Part shown: in pieces, positions 17,972-26,298 of the stretch
Numbering within the stretch: position 1 is the first letter of the stretch
How the letters are laid out: each line of letters begins with the position of its first letter
Assembly (NCBI GenBank): GCA_964522505.1
Contig: CAZFWJ010000032.1
Location: 1-36,889, forward strand
DNA: 36,889 nucleotides
DNA from: GYS-P2D sp964522505
Lineage (GTDB): Bacteria; Bacteroidota; Bacteroidia; Chitinophagales; Saprospiraceae
Direction: 5' to 3'
Notes under the pieces: model-generated
What the model saw: only the letters and a program-made list of their open reading frames with translations
What the model was told of the DNA's origin: nothing
The model's database searches: none
Position numbers and translations under genes: made by a program

Positions 17972-19076
17972 GCTCAGACCAATGTATGATTTTATCGACC
18001 ACATAATTTAACTCTTTGGAAGTAAGCTGTGGCGATATCGGTATGGCTAGTAATTGTGCCGCTACCAATTCGCTCTGTGGATATCTTTCATCAGCGTAAT
18101 CGATGGCTACCTCTTGTTGATGAATGGCCTTCGGGTAGTAAATTATACTTTCAATCCCTTGTGTTTTTAAATAGCGTTTTAACTGATCCCTATTAGGGCT
18201 AAGAAGGCAATACTGATGATAAATGTGCTTGGCGTGATAACGTTCCTGAGGGCGCCTAATATGTAGTTTTTCTAATGATTCATTATATCTATCAGCTTGA
18301 TTTTTCCGTCTATTATTTCTCAAGTCCAGTTTGGGTAACTCAGCAGTCAATATTGACGCTTGTAGACTGTCTAAGCGACTGTTCATACCTATGATGGCAT
18401 GATGATATTTAGTCGTTTGACCATTATGGCATATTAAGCGGAGTTTATGTGCTAGGTCACCATTGTCAGTCACAATAGCGCCTCCATCACCAAAACAACC
18501 TAAGTTCTTGGTAGGGAAGAATGAAAAGGTGCCGATATCACCCATGGCGCCAGCATTTTTTTCTCCAGCGCCTTCAACATGTAATGTGCTGCCAATGGCT
18601 TGGGCGCTATCTTCGATAATGGGGATCTGATGTTCTTGAGAGATATTAGTGAGTCTGACCATATCTGCCATCTGCCCATAGAGATGCTGAACAACAATGG
18701 CTCTTGTAGCGGTAGTAATTTTAGACTCGACGAGTGATGCATCCAAATGAAAGTACTCATCGATATCAACTAATACTGGTTTCGCCTGCAGTAGAAGGCA
18801 CATCTCAAATGCTGAGATATATCCATATGCTGGCATAATGACTTCATCACCCGGGCCAATATCAAGGGCCATTAAGCTAGCCATTAACGCATCGGTGCCA
18901 TTAGCGCAGCTAATCACATGATTTACTTGTAGATAGTCGGATAGTTCCTGTTCGAATTGTGTTACGACTTGACCTCCTATGAATCTTCCCACTTCTACCG
19001 ATTTAAACCAAGCTTCATCAAGAGCAGTTTTGTTCTCTTGATAGAGCCTATCTAAGTATGCCATCTTAACCTCCAT
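17964..19076 (-). CDS. wbpE: WbpE-type PLP aminotransferase (DegT/DnrJ/EryC1 family)
   Basis: This PLP sugar aminotransferase of 370 residues is expected to convert the 3-keto intermediate made by WbpB to UDP-2-acetamido-3-amino-glucuronate, with glutamate as donor. Family marks are CANGTDALMASLMAL, PAYGYISAFE, IIEDSAQAIGS (Asp pairing with the PLP ring), SFFPTKNLGCFGDGGA with PLP-binding K190, and the later MNSRLDSLQASIL. The ATG at 19076 shares one base with the dehydrogenase stop (TAATG), a coupled start. The frame extends four codons further to a TTG, which I reject. The assignment to WbpE rather than a viosamine- or perosamine-type enzyme rests on the wbpA, wbpB and wbpD neighbours. Confidence 0.87.
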   Translation of the reverse strand: MEVKMAYLDRLYQENKTALDEAWFKSVEVGRFIGGQVVTQFEQELSDYLQVNHVISCANGTDALMASLMALDIGPGDEVIMPAYGYISAFEMCLLLQAKPVLVDIDEYFHLDASLVESKITTATRAIVVQHLYGQMADMVRLTNISQEHQIPIIEDSAQAIGSTLHVEGAGEKNAGAMGDIGTFSFFPTKNLGCFGDGGAIVTDNGDLAHKLRLICHNGQTTKYHHAIIGMNSRLDSLQASILTAELPKLDLRNNRRKNQADRYNESLEKLHIRRPQERYHAKHIYHQYCLLSPNRDQLKRYLKTQGIESIIYYPKAIHQQEVAIDYADERYPQSELVAAQLLAIPISPQLTSKELNYVVDKIIHWSEHE

Positions 19077-20341
19077 TATAGCGACCAATACTTTAGATTC
19101 TCCCTATTACGAAAATCGGAGTATAGATTTTTAACATCAAATAGCATAACTGTATTGACGCTTCTCTCGACAAACCAATCGAAAGGCAAATCTCTAAAAG
19201 CTGTATGTGAGACTGCTAGCACTATAGCATGGTATTGATCTGTAATCTCTGAAGGCGTGGTAAAATGTACAGTCGCATCTGAGAAAGATGCTACTCCTGG
19301 ATCTACACTTTGTATCTCTATACTATACTCCTGAAGTTCGTGTACGAGATTAATTGTTCTGCTATTTCTTATATCTGAGACATTCTCCTTGAAACTTAGT
19401 CCCATAACTAATACCTTACTATTCCCCGGATTGAAACCATTATTAATAAGTGATTGGGCCACTTTAGTTGCGATGAACTTTGGGATATAATCGTTGACTC
19501 TTCTACCTGCTGCTATAACTTGTGGTATATGTCCTAACTGTTTAGCCTTGTGAATGAGATAAAGAGGATCCACACTGATGCAGTGACCACCGACTAATCC
19601 TGGGGTATAGTCATGGAAATTCCATTTAGTTGATGCGGCATGAATGACCTCTCTACTATCCATGTTCATCTTATCTAGGATGATTGCCATCTCATTCATC
19701 AATGAGATATTGAGATCTCTTTGAGTATTTTCTAAAACTTTAGTTGCCTCAGCTGCTTTGATTGAAGAGACTCTATGACAGGGCTTACTCAGGATTGTTT
19801 CATAGACTTCACAGACCCGTGCTAATGTTTTCACGTCATTAGCCCCTACCACTTTAACACTGTTTAATAGAGTTTCAAGGATCTGACCAGGAACAATACG
19901 TTCTGGTGAATAGGCTACATGAAAATCTTTGTCGCTCTTCAGTCCACTTTCCGATTCTAACATTGGGATACAGACCTCCTCAGTACAACCAGGATAGACC
20001 GTCGATTCAAAGATGAACAGGTCTCCTTCCTTTATATATCTACCCACAGTCCGGCAAGCCTCTATAAGATGACTTAAGTCAGGTTGGTCGCTATTATCTA
20101 TGTCTGTTGGTACTGCAATTATATATGTCGATGCATCTTGGATGTCCTCAGCATCGGACGTATAAGACAAGACTTTTGATTTGATGAAATCAGAATTGAG
20201 TTCGAGGTTTTGGTCAATACCTTGTTTAAGTGCTGTGACTCTATTGTTATCGATGTCATATCCGATAATTTTATAATAATCGCTTAAGCATAACGCCATA
20301 GGGAGACCTACATATCCTAAACCAATAATGGAAATCATCAT
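19076..20341 (-). CDS. wbpA: UDP-HexNAc 6-dehydrogenase (WbpA/TviB-like nucleotide-sugar dehydrogenase)
   Basis: This 421-residue NAD-dependent dehydrogenase of the UDP-glucose/GDP-mannose dehydrogenase superfamily oxidises C6 of a nucleotide sugar to the carboxylate. It has the N-terminal NAD loop IGLGYVGLP, the ESTVYPGCTEEVC segment characteristic of the WbpA/TviB group acting on UDP-GlcNAc or UDP-GalNAc, AEATKVLENTQRDLN with conserved K201, catalytic C254 in GLVGGHCISVDP, and the third domain with GLSFKENVSDIRNSR. With wbpE, wbpD and wbpB directly downstream, UDP-GlcNAc is the likely substrate. The stop overlaps the wbpE start by one base. The 392 bp upstream hold only the decayed gmd-fcl remnant. 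Confidence 0.92.
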   Translation of the reverse strand: MMISIIGLGYVGLPMALCLSDYYKIIGYDIDNNRVTALKQGIDQNLELNSDFIKSKVLSYTSDAEDIQDASTYIIAVPTDIDNSDQPDLSHLIEACRTVGRYIKEGDLFIFESTVYPGCTEEVCIPMLESESGLKSDKDFHVAYSPERIVPGQILETLLNSVKVVGANDVKTLARVCEVYETILSKPCHRVSSIKAAEATKVLENTQRDLNISLMNEMAIILDKMNMDSREVIHAASTKWNFHDYTPGLVGGHCISVDPLYLIHKAKQLGHIPQVIAAGRRVNDYIPKFIATKVAQSLINNGFNPGNSKVLVMGLSFKENVSDIRNSRTINLVHELQEYSIEIQSVDPGVASFSDATVHFTTPSEITDQYHAIVLAVSHTAFRDLPFDWFVERSVNTVMLFDVKNLYSDFRNRENLKYWSL

Positions 20342-20354
20342 GCTAAATCAGCTC

Positions 20355-20741
20355 TTACTTTCCTAATCCAACAATTCGTGCGAATGTTCTCCAGCACCTC
20401 AGACAAATATAGGTAAATGGTCTTACCAAGGCCTTTTTTTGCTTATGGCCAGAAATATGTTTTATTCCATATAGAAGACCAATTGGAGATTTCCAGACTT
20501 TGCGATGAATCTTTGAGCTGTCCATGAGTTTTCTGTGAGTTCCATTAGGTTTGCTCCGGTCATGGCGATTTCACGCTTGTAGCCTATGATTTATATCTTG
20601 TTATTTAGGGTGCTGATATAGGTGATTAATACACCCAGTATAAATCGGGAGCTTCTGCTCTTAATGCCGTGAACTATATATCCTTTCCTAAGCAAGATAT
20701 CCTCCGTCTTGTCCAGTTATTAGGACGACTTTTTTATTCAT
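20355..20741 (-). pseudogene. Remnant of a gmd-fcl (GDP-L-fucose biosynthesis) gene pair with internal deletion
   Basis: The minus-strand gap between the ABC exporter and wbpA holds two decayed pieces. From the ATG at 20741 the frame reads MNKKVVLITGQDGGYLA, then after a shift LLRKGYIVHGIKSRSS, then in a third frame NHLYQHP. This is the recognisable N-terminus of GDP-mannose 4,6-dehydratase, with several lesions. From about 20587 it reads IGYKREIA, then after a shift SKPNGTHRKLMDSSKIHR and WKSPIGLLYGIKH. This is the C-terminus of GDP-L-fucose synthase. The bulk of both genes is gone. The old gmd start overlaps the ABC-transporter stop by 8 bp, so gmd was once a coupled member of this operon. 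The last 80 bp, an open frame ending at TAA 20355-20357, are not assigned. Confidence 0.85.
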
Positions 20742-22572
20742 GGAGCACTAATTCTTTAATTAATTCATCATATCCTCGTTCTCCTACTAGCTTGCCATCG
20801 ACTAATTCTAAGATGCGATCGCACTTTTCTAGTGTGGTAATTCTATGTGCAACAATGAGTATAGTTTTACCTAATGAAGCCAAGTGATTGATACTTTGGA
20901 CAATTGCTCTTTCAGTCATTGGATCGAGCGCACTGGTAACCTCATCAAAGACGAGGATTTCAGATTTCTTGTAAAGCGCTCTTGCGATGCCTACACGTTG
21001 TTTCTGCCCCCCGGACAATTTTACACCTCCCTCGCCGAGTTGCATATTCAGTCCTTCGGACTGTTGATTGACAAATGAGGAAAGCATCGATTCCTCTAAC
21101 ACCTGCTGTAATAACTGGTCATCAATTTGTCCAAAACCCAAAGCTATGTTTTCTGCAAGTGTGCCGTTCATGATAAACACCTCTTGTTCTACATATCCTA
21201 TATTCCTTTGAAAAGAAGCGTCTTCTGATAGGCTGTTTATGGCGCTTCCATCTATTTCAAAGCTACCTGACTGAGGTTTTATTAGCCTAAGAAATATTTT
21301 AAGAAGGGTGGTTTTGCCTGATCCAGATCCTCCGATTATACCAACACTTTCCCCTTTTTTGATCGACAGAGATACATCTGACAGGGCAGATTTATCTGAC
21401 TCTGGATATCTAAATGTGATGTTCTTTAAGTCAACACTTTGATCGAAAGGCATCCTGTCGACGTCCTCAAATGGTTTCAAGGACTGATTTGCTACTACAC
21501 TTAATTCTTTAATGGTGAAAGAGCTATTCTTAATGAGAAGAATCGAGTTCATCATCCTATTAATTGAAGGCAGAACTTTGTACGCAGCAACAGCAAAAAA
21601 ACCTAATAAAGTCAATACTGAATCTTTGCTTGTGCCTGTAAAATAGGCGAAGGCGAAAATGACCAATATTCCAAGACCAAAGATGACATCATTAGTTTTT
21701 TGGTGGATCTTTTCATAGATTCCTCTATTGAGAACATCAACTCGGTTCAGTTTCTTTTGGCTTGTTTCATATTGCGACAAGTAGTGATTTTCGATGTTCG
21801 ATAATTTCACATCTACGAATGCTTTCATGGACTCTATCACCTTTGCATAGTTCAGTGGCATAAGTTGATTTCTAATCTCACCAATCATTTTAGTACGATC
21901 CTTACTAAACTGGTAGATTATAAGGAAGACTGGTATCACTATTACTATTAACATTATTACCGCCAATGGATTATATAGGAGAAGAGCAACTACCAATATG
22001 AGAATTACCGTCAGTTCTGTAGCAAAATAGAAGGTTGGATTGAGGTAGTGCGATGCAAATCGCATTGGAATATCAACGATGTTATATACTTTCTTGCCTG
22101 ATGTTTGATCCGTTAAAAACAGATACCCTTCATCATAGAATCGCTTGAACATCTTCTTGTTTAGACGAAGCGCTATGTTGTAAGAAAATCTGGTCTGTAC
22201 ATATACTATCCATAGGCTCACGGCATTCTTCACAACGAAAGTGATAAATATTACAATGGACAAGAAGAATAGCATTTCAATTTCACTGGAGGCGCCTATC
22301 CATTGATAAATCTGTCTGAGACCTAAATTAAAGTAGTGCTCAATTGCAGAAATATCTGCGGTCCGAGTATAAGTCGAGGAAGTGATTGTCTCACCTTCCA
22401 ATGCACTTCTTATAAGCACCAAGATTGTGGCTAATCCTAACACATCAAATAAAGCATTGATTAACATCAATCCAATCATATATACAGAGCGGCGCTTCTG
22501 GTCATGATCTAATACCGTCAGGATATTCTTGACAGCATTAAAGAATGGATTATTAAGGAGCAACTTTAGCAA
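20734..22572 (-). CDS. ABC exporter, fused permease and ATPase (MsbA/PglK type)
   Basis: This 612-residue half-transporter has about six membrane helices in residues 25-330 (for example FLSIVIFITFVVKNAVSLWIV) and an ATPase domain from about residue 380. Walker A is GGSGSGKTT, the signature is LSGGQKQR, Walker B is ILVFDEVTSALD and the H-loop is IVAHR. Such homodimeric exporters flip lipid A or lipid-linked oligosaccharides. As the first gene of the glycan operon, with no Wzx or Wzy gene in sight, it may flip the finished glycolipid, as PglK does. The start is unusual: no ATG precedes residue 32, and the frame opens with TTG at 22572 a few codons after an in-frame stop. It is divergent from dapF. 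Confidence 0.9.
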   Translation of the reverse strand: MLKLLLNNPFFNAVKNILTVLDHDQKRRSVYMIGLMLINALFDVLGLATILVLIRSALEGETITSSTYTRTADISAIEHYFNLGLRQIYQWIGASSEIEMLFFLSIVIFITFVVKNAVSLWIVYVQTRFSYNIALRLNKKMFKRFYDEGYLFLTDQTSGKKVYNIVDIPMRFASHYLNPTFYFATELTVILILVVALLLYNPLAVIMLIVIVIPVFLIIYQFSKDRTKMIGEIRNQLMPLNYAKVIESMKAFVDVKLSNIENHYLSQYETSQKKLNRVDVLNRGIYEKIHQKTNDVIFGLGILVIFAFAYFTGTSKDSVLTLLGFFAVAAYKVLPSINRMMNSILLIKNSSFTIKELSVVANQSLKPFEDVDRMPFDQSVDLKNITFRYPESDKSALSDVSLSIKKGESVGIIGGSGSGKTTLLKIFLRLIKPQSGSFEIDGSAINSLSEDASFQRNIGYVEQEVFIMNGTLAENIALGFGQIDDQLLQQVLEESMLSSFVNQQSEGLNMQLGEGGVKLSGGQKQRVGIARALYKKSEILVFDEVTSALDPMTERAIVQSINHLASLGKTILIVAHRITTLEKCDRILELVDGKLVGERGYDELIKELVLHE

Positions 22573-22637
22573 ATGAGTGGCTTATATATTGCGAATTTAT
22601 GTAATCTTAATTACTTCCCTCTTGTAGTTGTATAGCT

Positions 22638-22645
22638 TAACTTTG
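22638..22645 (+). promoter_or_regulatory. Putative -7 promoter element for dapF
   Basis: TAACTTTG is a perfect match to the Bacteroidota TAnnTTTG -7 element. It lies 17 bp before the dapF GTG, so the predicted leader is only about ten bases. I see no convincing -33 TTTG at the right distance. Confidence 0.4.
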
Positions 22646-22662
22646 TATTTAAATATCTCATT

Positions 22663-23448
22663 GTGAAGATTCCCTTTTATAAGTATCAAGCCACGGGTAA
22701 CGATTTTGTTATAATAGATCACTTTTCTACTCGCTATTTTGATGAAATTAGTACTGATCAGGTTGCTCACATGTGCGATAGGAGATTTGGTATCGGTGCT
22801 GATGGCCTAATGATTATTGAGCCTGATGGGACTTACGATTTTAGGATGGTGTATTACAATAGTGATGGACGTCTCAGTAGTATGTGTGGCAATGGTGGCA
22901 GAGCAATATCGCATCTGGCCAATAGTTTAGGGCATATTAGTGAGGAGGCCTCGTTTATTGCTGTTGATGGTCCACATCATGTTAAGGTTGAATCGGATCA
23001 TGTGGAGTTAAAAATGAACGACGTACCAACAATTCATTCGTCAGACGGGGACTATGTTCTTGATACGGGCTCTCCTCACTACGTAAGAATTATAGAAGAT
23101 GTCAGGAGTCTTGACATTATCTCAGCAGCTCATGCCATACGATATAATCCAATTTTCAAAGAAGATGGAATCAATGTCAATTTTGTAAAATTCTGCGATG
23201 ATCATATTACTATCAGGACCTATGAGCGAGGAGTGGAGGATGAAACATTGTCTTGCGGTACTGGAGTGACGGCAGCATCGATCGTATATATGAATCAAAA
23301 AGATAGCCCTAATGGCTCACATCGAGTAAAAGTTAAAACAGAAGGCGGCCAATTAGAAGTTAGGGCACAGAAGGGTGATGAAGCATTTACAGGAATTTGG
23401 TTATGTGGACCCGCGGTTAGGTCATACGTGGGAGAAATTGAATTATAG
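22663..23448 (+). CDS. dapF: Diaminopimelate epimerase
   Basis: This PLP-independent epimerase converts LL- to meso-diaminopimelate for lysine and peptidoglycan synthesis. At 261 residues it is normal length. The two catalytic cysteines are C75 in SSMCGNGGRA and C198 in ETLSCGTGVTA, and the N-terminal YQATGNDFVIID is also typical. The start is the GTG at 22663, which directly gives the conserved opening MKIPFYKYQATGNDF. The 3' end overlaps the convergent TPR gene by 6 bp. It shares an upstream region with the divergent glycan operon. Confidence 0.97.
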   Translation: MKIPFYKYQATGNDFVIIDHFSTRYFDEISTDQVAHMCDRRFGIGADGLMIIEPDGTYDFRMVYYNSDGRLSSMCGNGGRAISHLANSLGHISEEASFIAVDGPHHVKVESDHVELKMNDVPTIHSSDGDYVLDTGSPHYVRIIEDVRSLDIISAAHAIRYNPIFKEDGINVNFVKFCDDHITIRTYERGVEDETLSCGTGVTAASIVYMNQKDSPNGSHRVKVKTEGGQLEVRAQKGDEAFTGIWLCGPAVRSYVGEIEL

Positions 23449-23766
23449 TTCTAATTCTAAATTTAGTTTGGCATTTTTCAATTCAGCGAGGGCATGTTGA
23501 TCCTTTAACTCTTCAGCTACGATTACGCCGTCATTGTAGGTACTAAGGGCCTCAGAGGTATTTCCTAGGATACTATATGTTGCGGCTAGATGATAGTATA
23601 GTCCTACATAATTAGGGTTAATCCCTTTTAGCTTTAGATAATAAGAAATTGCCTTAGGATAGTTCTCAGATTTACCATGCTCTTGAGCTAAGGCGAATAG
23701 TACAAATTCGTCCTTTGGGTCTTGAGCTATCATTTCTTCAAGTTGTTTAACACGCCAATTATCCAT
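23443..23766 (-). CDS. Small tetratricopeptide-repeat protein
   Basis: This 107-residue soluble protein is made of about two and a half TPR-like helical hairpins: DEFVLFALAQEHGKSENYPKAISYYLKLK and VGLYYHLAATYSILGNTSEALSTY, then a closing helix. There is no signal peptide. Such small TPR proteins are adaptors, and the partner cannot be inferred. It is convergent with dapF (6 bp overlap) and divergent from etfB, whose predicted promoter starts within 2 bp of its start codon. Confidence 0.75.
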   Translation of the reverse strand: MDNWRVKQLEEMIAQDPKDEFVLFALAQEHGKSENYPKAISYYLKLKGINPNYVGLYYHLAATYSILGNTSEALSTYNDGVIVAEELKDQHALAELKNAKLNLELEL

Positions 23767-23767
23767 C

Positions 23768-23798
23768 TTTACCTCGCTTTCTATAAAACTTACTTTTG
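23768..23798 (+). promoter_or_regulatory. Putative promoter of etfB-etfA
   Basis: TACTTTTG at 23791-23798 is a perfect TAnnTTTG -7 element. TTTA at 23768-23771, 19 bp before it, is a one-mismatch -33 element. The predicted leader to the etfB ATG at 23840 is about 35 nt and includes AGGAGAT at 23815-23821, the only Shine-Dalgarno-like stretch noted here, though it is farther from the start than usual. Confidence 0.5.
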
Positions 23799-23839
23799 CA
23801 CACCTCGTTAATTAGGAGATATAACAAAAATAGCACGTA

Positions 23840-24580
23840 ATGAATCTACTTGTTTGTATAAATAAAACCCCGGAGACAACGGCGAAAATAGCCTTTACCG
23901 ATGGGAATACTCAGTTTGACACTAATGGAGTTCAATTTATTATGAATCCATATGATGAGTGGTATGCGCTTGTCAGGGCTCTAGAACTCAAGGAGCAGCA
24001 CGGAGGGACAGTTACAGTGATTAATGTCGGTCCAGGCAGCAATGATGTCGTGATCAGAAAGGCATTAGCAATTGGAGCTGATAAGGCCGTCAGAGTTAAT
24101 GCAGATGCGACTAATTCAATGATGGTAGCCAAGAATATTGCGGACTATGTTCAAGCGAATGACTTTGATATAATATTTACTGGTAAAGAATCAATAGACT
24201 TTAATGGTTCTGAAGTTGGTGGAGCAATTGCGGGATATTTAGGTATTCCATTCGTATCATATGCGTCCGCAATGGAGCATAATGGGACTACGGCAACGGT
24301 GACAAGAGATATAGAAGGGGGTGTAGAGGTTGCTGAGATCAGCGGCAAGTTTGTATTATCAGCGGCTAAGGGATTAGCAGAGCAGCGCATACCCAACATG
24401 AGAGGGATTATGATGGCGAAGAAAAAACCATTGGAAGTAGTTGAGCCAACTGCTACCAATACACATGTATCCTTAACCGAATACACTTTACCAGTCGCTA
24501 AATCGGGAGTGAAGATGATCGATCCAGAAAATATGGACGAACTCGTAAGATTACTTCAGGAAGAAGCAAAAGTTATTTAA
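23840..24580 (+). CDS. etfB: Electron transfer flavoprotein, beta subunit
   Basis: This is the 246-residue AMP-binding subunit of the ETF heterodimer, which passes electrons from acyl-CoA and other dehydrogenases to the respiratory chain. Family features are MNLLVCINKTPETTAKI, FIMNPYDEWYALVRALELKE, VIRKALAIGADKAVRV, DIIFTGKESIDFNGSEVGGAIA, and the C-terminal half of the domain ending in EEAKVI. It is followed after 25 bp by etfA, which together form a two-gene operon closed by a hairpin. Confidence 0.95.
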   Translation: MNLLVCINKTPETTAKIAFTDGNTQFDTNGVQFIMNPYDEWYALVRALELKEQHGGTVTVINVGPGSNDVVIRKALAIGADKAVRVNADATNSMMVAKNIADYVQANDFDIIFTGKESIDFNGSEVGGAIAGYLGIPFVSYASAMEHNGTTATVTRDIEGGVEVAEISGKFVLSAAKGLAEQRIPNMRGIMMAKKKPLEVVEPTATNTHVSLTEYTLPVAKSGVKMIDPENMDELVRLLQEEAKVI

Positions 24581-24605
24581 TAAACCTCAATCACAATTAT
24601 ATATC

Positions 24606-25562
24606 ATGGCAGTATTAGTATTAGCAGAGAATCCAAAAGGACAATTTAAAAAGTCCGCTTTTGAGGTTACACATTATGGACACCTTACAGCTCAAGCTTT
24701 AGGTACGGAATGTATAGCTCTAGTAATAGGAGATGCAACAAGTCCAGAACAACTAGGGAAATATGGTGCGAGTAAAGTAGCTCATGTGGCGCATAATGGA
24801 GGCTTTGACACCATAGCATATAATAAGATCATTGCTCAGGTAGCCGATCAAGTGGGTGCTGACCTAGTGATTCTTAATCACTCGTCTAATGGTAAAGCCT
24901 TGTTAGGAGGACTGGCAGTTGCTCTTGACGCAGGAGTAGTATCGCAGGTAAATGCGGTGCCATCTTCTGATGGACCGGGTATACAAGTCACTAAGCCAGT
25001 ATTCTCAGGTAAGGCAGTTGCTACGTATACAGTTAGTAGTCAGAAGAAGGTGCTGAGCCTTATGGGCAACGCTATTCCACCTCAAGAAGTAGGCAGCGAT
25101 TGTGCTGTGGATACCATTTCTGTTGAGGTGCCAGCTTCATCAGTGACCGTCAAGGAAGTTAAGACTGTAGATGGCACAGTTCCTTTACCAGAGGCCGAGT
25201 TGGTTGTTTCTGCCGGACGAGGGATGAAAGGTCCAGAAAACTGGGGAATCATCGAAGAATTAGCGAACACAATAGGAGCGACTACTGCTTGTTCAAGACC
25301 TGTAGCAGATACTGGATGGAGACCTCATCATGAACATGTTGGTCAGACGGGTGTAGCCATTCGTCCTAACCTATATATAGCAGCAGGAATCTCTGGGGCA
25401 ATACAACATTTAGCTGGAGTGAATAGCTCTAAGTGCATAGTTGTAATCAATAAAGATCCTGAAGCACCTTTCTTCAAGGCTGCTGATTATGGAGTTTGTG
25501 CAGACTTGTTTGATGTTGTTCCTAAATTGAATGAGGCATTTAAGAAGGCTTTAGCACAGTAG
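24606..25562 (+). CDS. etfA: Electron transfer flavoprotein, alpha subunit
   Basis: This is the 318-residue FAD-binding ETF subunit. The N-terminal domain has VLVLAENPKGQFKKSAFE. The C-terminal FAD-binding domain carries VVSAGRGMKGPENWGIIEELA, ACSRPVADTGW, HEHVGQTGVAIRPNLYIAAGISGAIQH and VVINKDPEAPFFKAADYG, the standard FAD signature. The length is normal. It is cotranscribed with etfB and was likely read from the same promoter. Confidence 0.96.
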   Translation: MAVLVLAENPKGQFKKSAFEVTHYGHLTAQALGTECIALVIGDATSPEQLGKYGASKVAHVAHNGGFDTIAYNKIIAQVADQVGADLVILNHSSNGKALLGGLAVALDAGVVSQVNAVPSSDGPGIQVTKPVFSGKAVATYTVSSQKKVLSLMGNAIPPQEVGSDCAVDTISVEVPASSVTVKEVKTVDGTVPLPEAELVVSAGRGMKGPENWGIIEELANTIGATTACSRPVADTGWRPHHEHVGQTGVAIRPNLYIAAGISGAIQHLAGVNSSKCIVVINKDPEAPFFKAADYGVCADLFDVVPKLNEAFKKALAQ

Positions 25563-25597
25563 ATTACATTTTACTAAGAAGACTTAGAATATATTTT

Positions 25598-25635
25598 AAA
25601 CTAAGCGCAAATTGTCACTAATTTGCGCTTAGTTT
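25598..25635 (+). terminator. Hairpin terminator after etfA
   Basis: This is a perfect 15-bp inverted repeat, arms 25598-25612 (AAACTAAGCGCAAAT) and 25621-25635, with an 8-base loop. It begins 36 bp after the etfA stop. The A-rich left edge and the TTTGATTT after the right arm make it a plausible factor-independent terminator, although the T run is short. Confidence 0.7.
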
Positions 25636-25704
25636 GATTTAGCGTCTGGCGAAACCTAATAGCACGTTGATCGTTATGTTGACGAGCAGAGTCTAAAGAA
25701 CTAC

Positions 25705-26298
25705 ATGATAAAGATCGAATTAGATATAGTTGCCCTTTCACATAGTGTGACCCAGTCACATAACTATGCTGTTGTTCTCGGTGAAATCGAGGGCACCCGC
25801 AGACTGCCTATTGTTATAGGTGGTTTTGAAGCGCAAGCTATAGCTGTTGCAATGGAGCAGATGTCCCCTAATAGGCCACTGACACATGATTTGTTCAAAA
25901 ATACGCTTGAACATTTTGATATTGAGTTGCGTGAAGTGGTCATCAATAATCTCCTTGAAGGTGTATTCTATGCTAAGCTAGTCTGTGAGAAAGATGGTGT
26001 TGAGTATGAGATAGATAGTAGGACTTCAGATGCAGTTGCCATGGCAGTGAGATTTGATTGTCCGATTTACACCTATGAGTTCATCCTTGAGTCTGCAGGT
26101 GTAGAGCTTGAAGAAGGCGAGAGTAAAGACAATCCAATTACTACTAAGATCTCAACTTCTAAGTCAGCTGGCGAGACTTATGAGCGTATGTCTGAAGATG
26201 CACTTACCCAGCTATTAGAGGATGTATTAGCATCAGAAGATTATGAGAAGGCTGCTAAGATCAGAGACGAACTCCTTCGTAGAAAATCTAAGGAGTAA
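25705..26298 (+). CDS. Bifunctional nuclease-family (DUF151) protein with UVR tail
   Basis: This 197-residue protein has an N-terminal DUF151 (bifunctional nuclease) domain over about residues 1-130, with VLGEIEGTRRLPIVIGGFEAQAIAVAME, RPLTHDLF and DSRTSDAVAMAVRFDCPIYTYEFIL. At the C-terminus it has a UvrB/UvrC-like UVR motif (LLEDVLASEDYEKAAKIRDELLRR). The fusion is common in Bacteroidota, and the function is uncertain. It has its own transcription unit after the etfA hairpin. Its 3' end overlaps the convergent threonine aldolase gene by 11 bp. Confidence 0.88.
   Translation: MIKIELDIVALSHSVTQSHNYAVVLGEIEGTRRLPIVIGGFEAQAIAVAMEQMSPNRPLTHDLFKNTLEHFDIELREVVINNLLEGVFYAKLVCEKDGVEYEIDSRTSDAVAMAVRFDCPIYTYEFILESAGVELEEGESKDNPITTKISTSKSAGETYERMSEDALTQLLEDVLASEDYEKAAKIRDELLRRKSKE

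Noticed and set aside
11434..22572. Glycan locus as a genomic island with integrase or IS elements
   Set aside because: No transposase, integrase, terminal inverted repeat or att-like duplication was seen at its borders. Decayed genes point to local turnover only.
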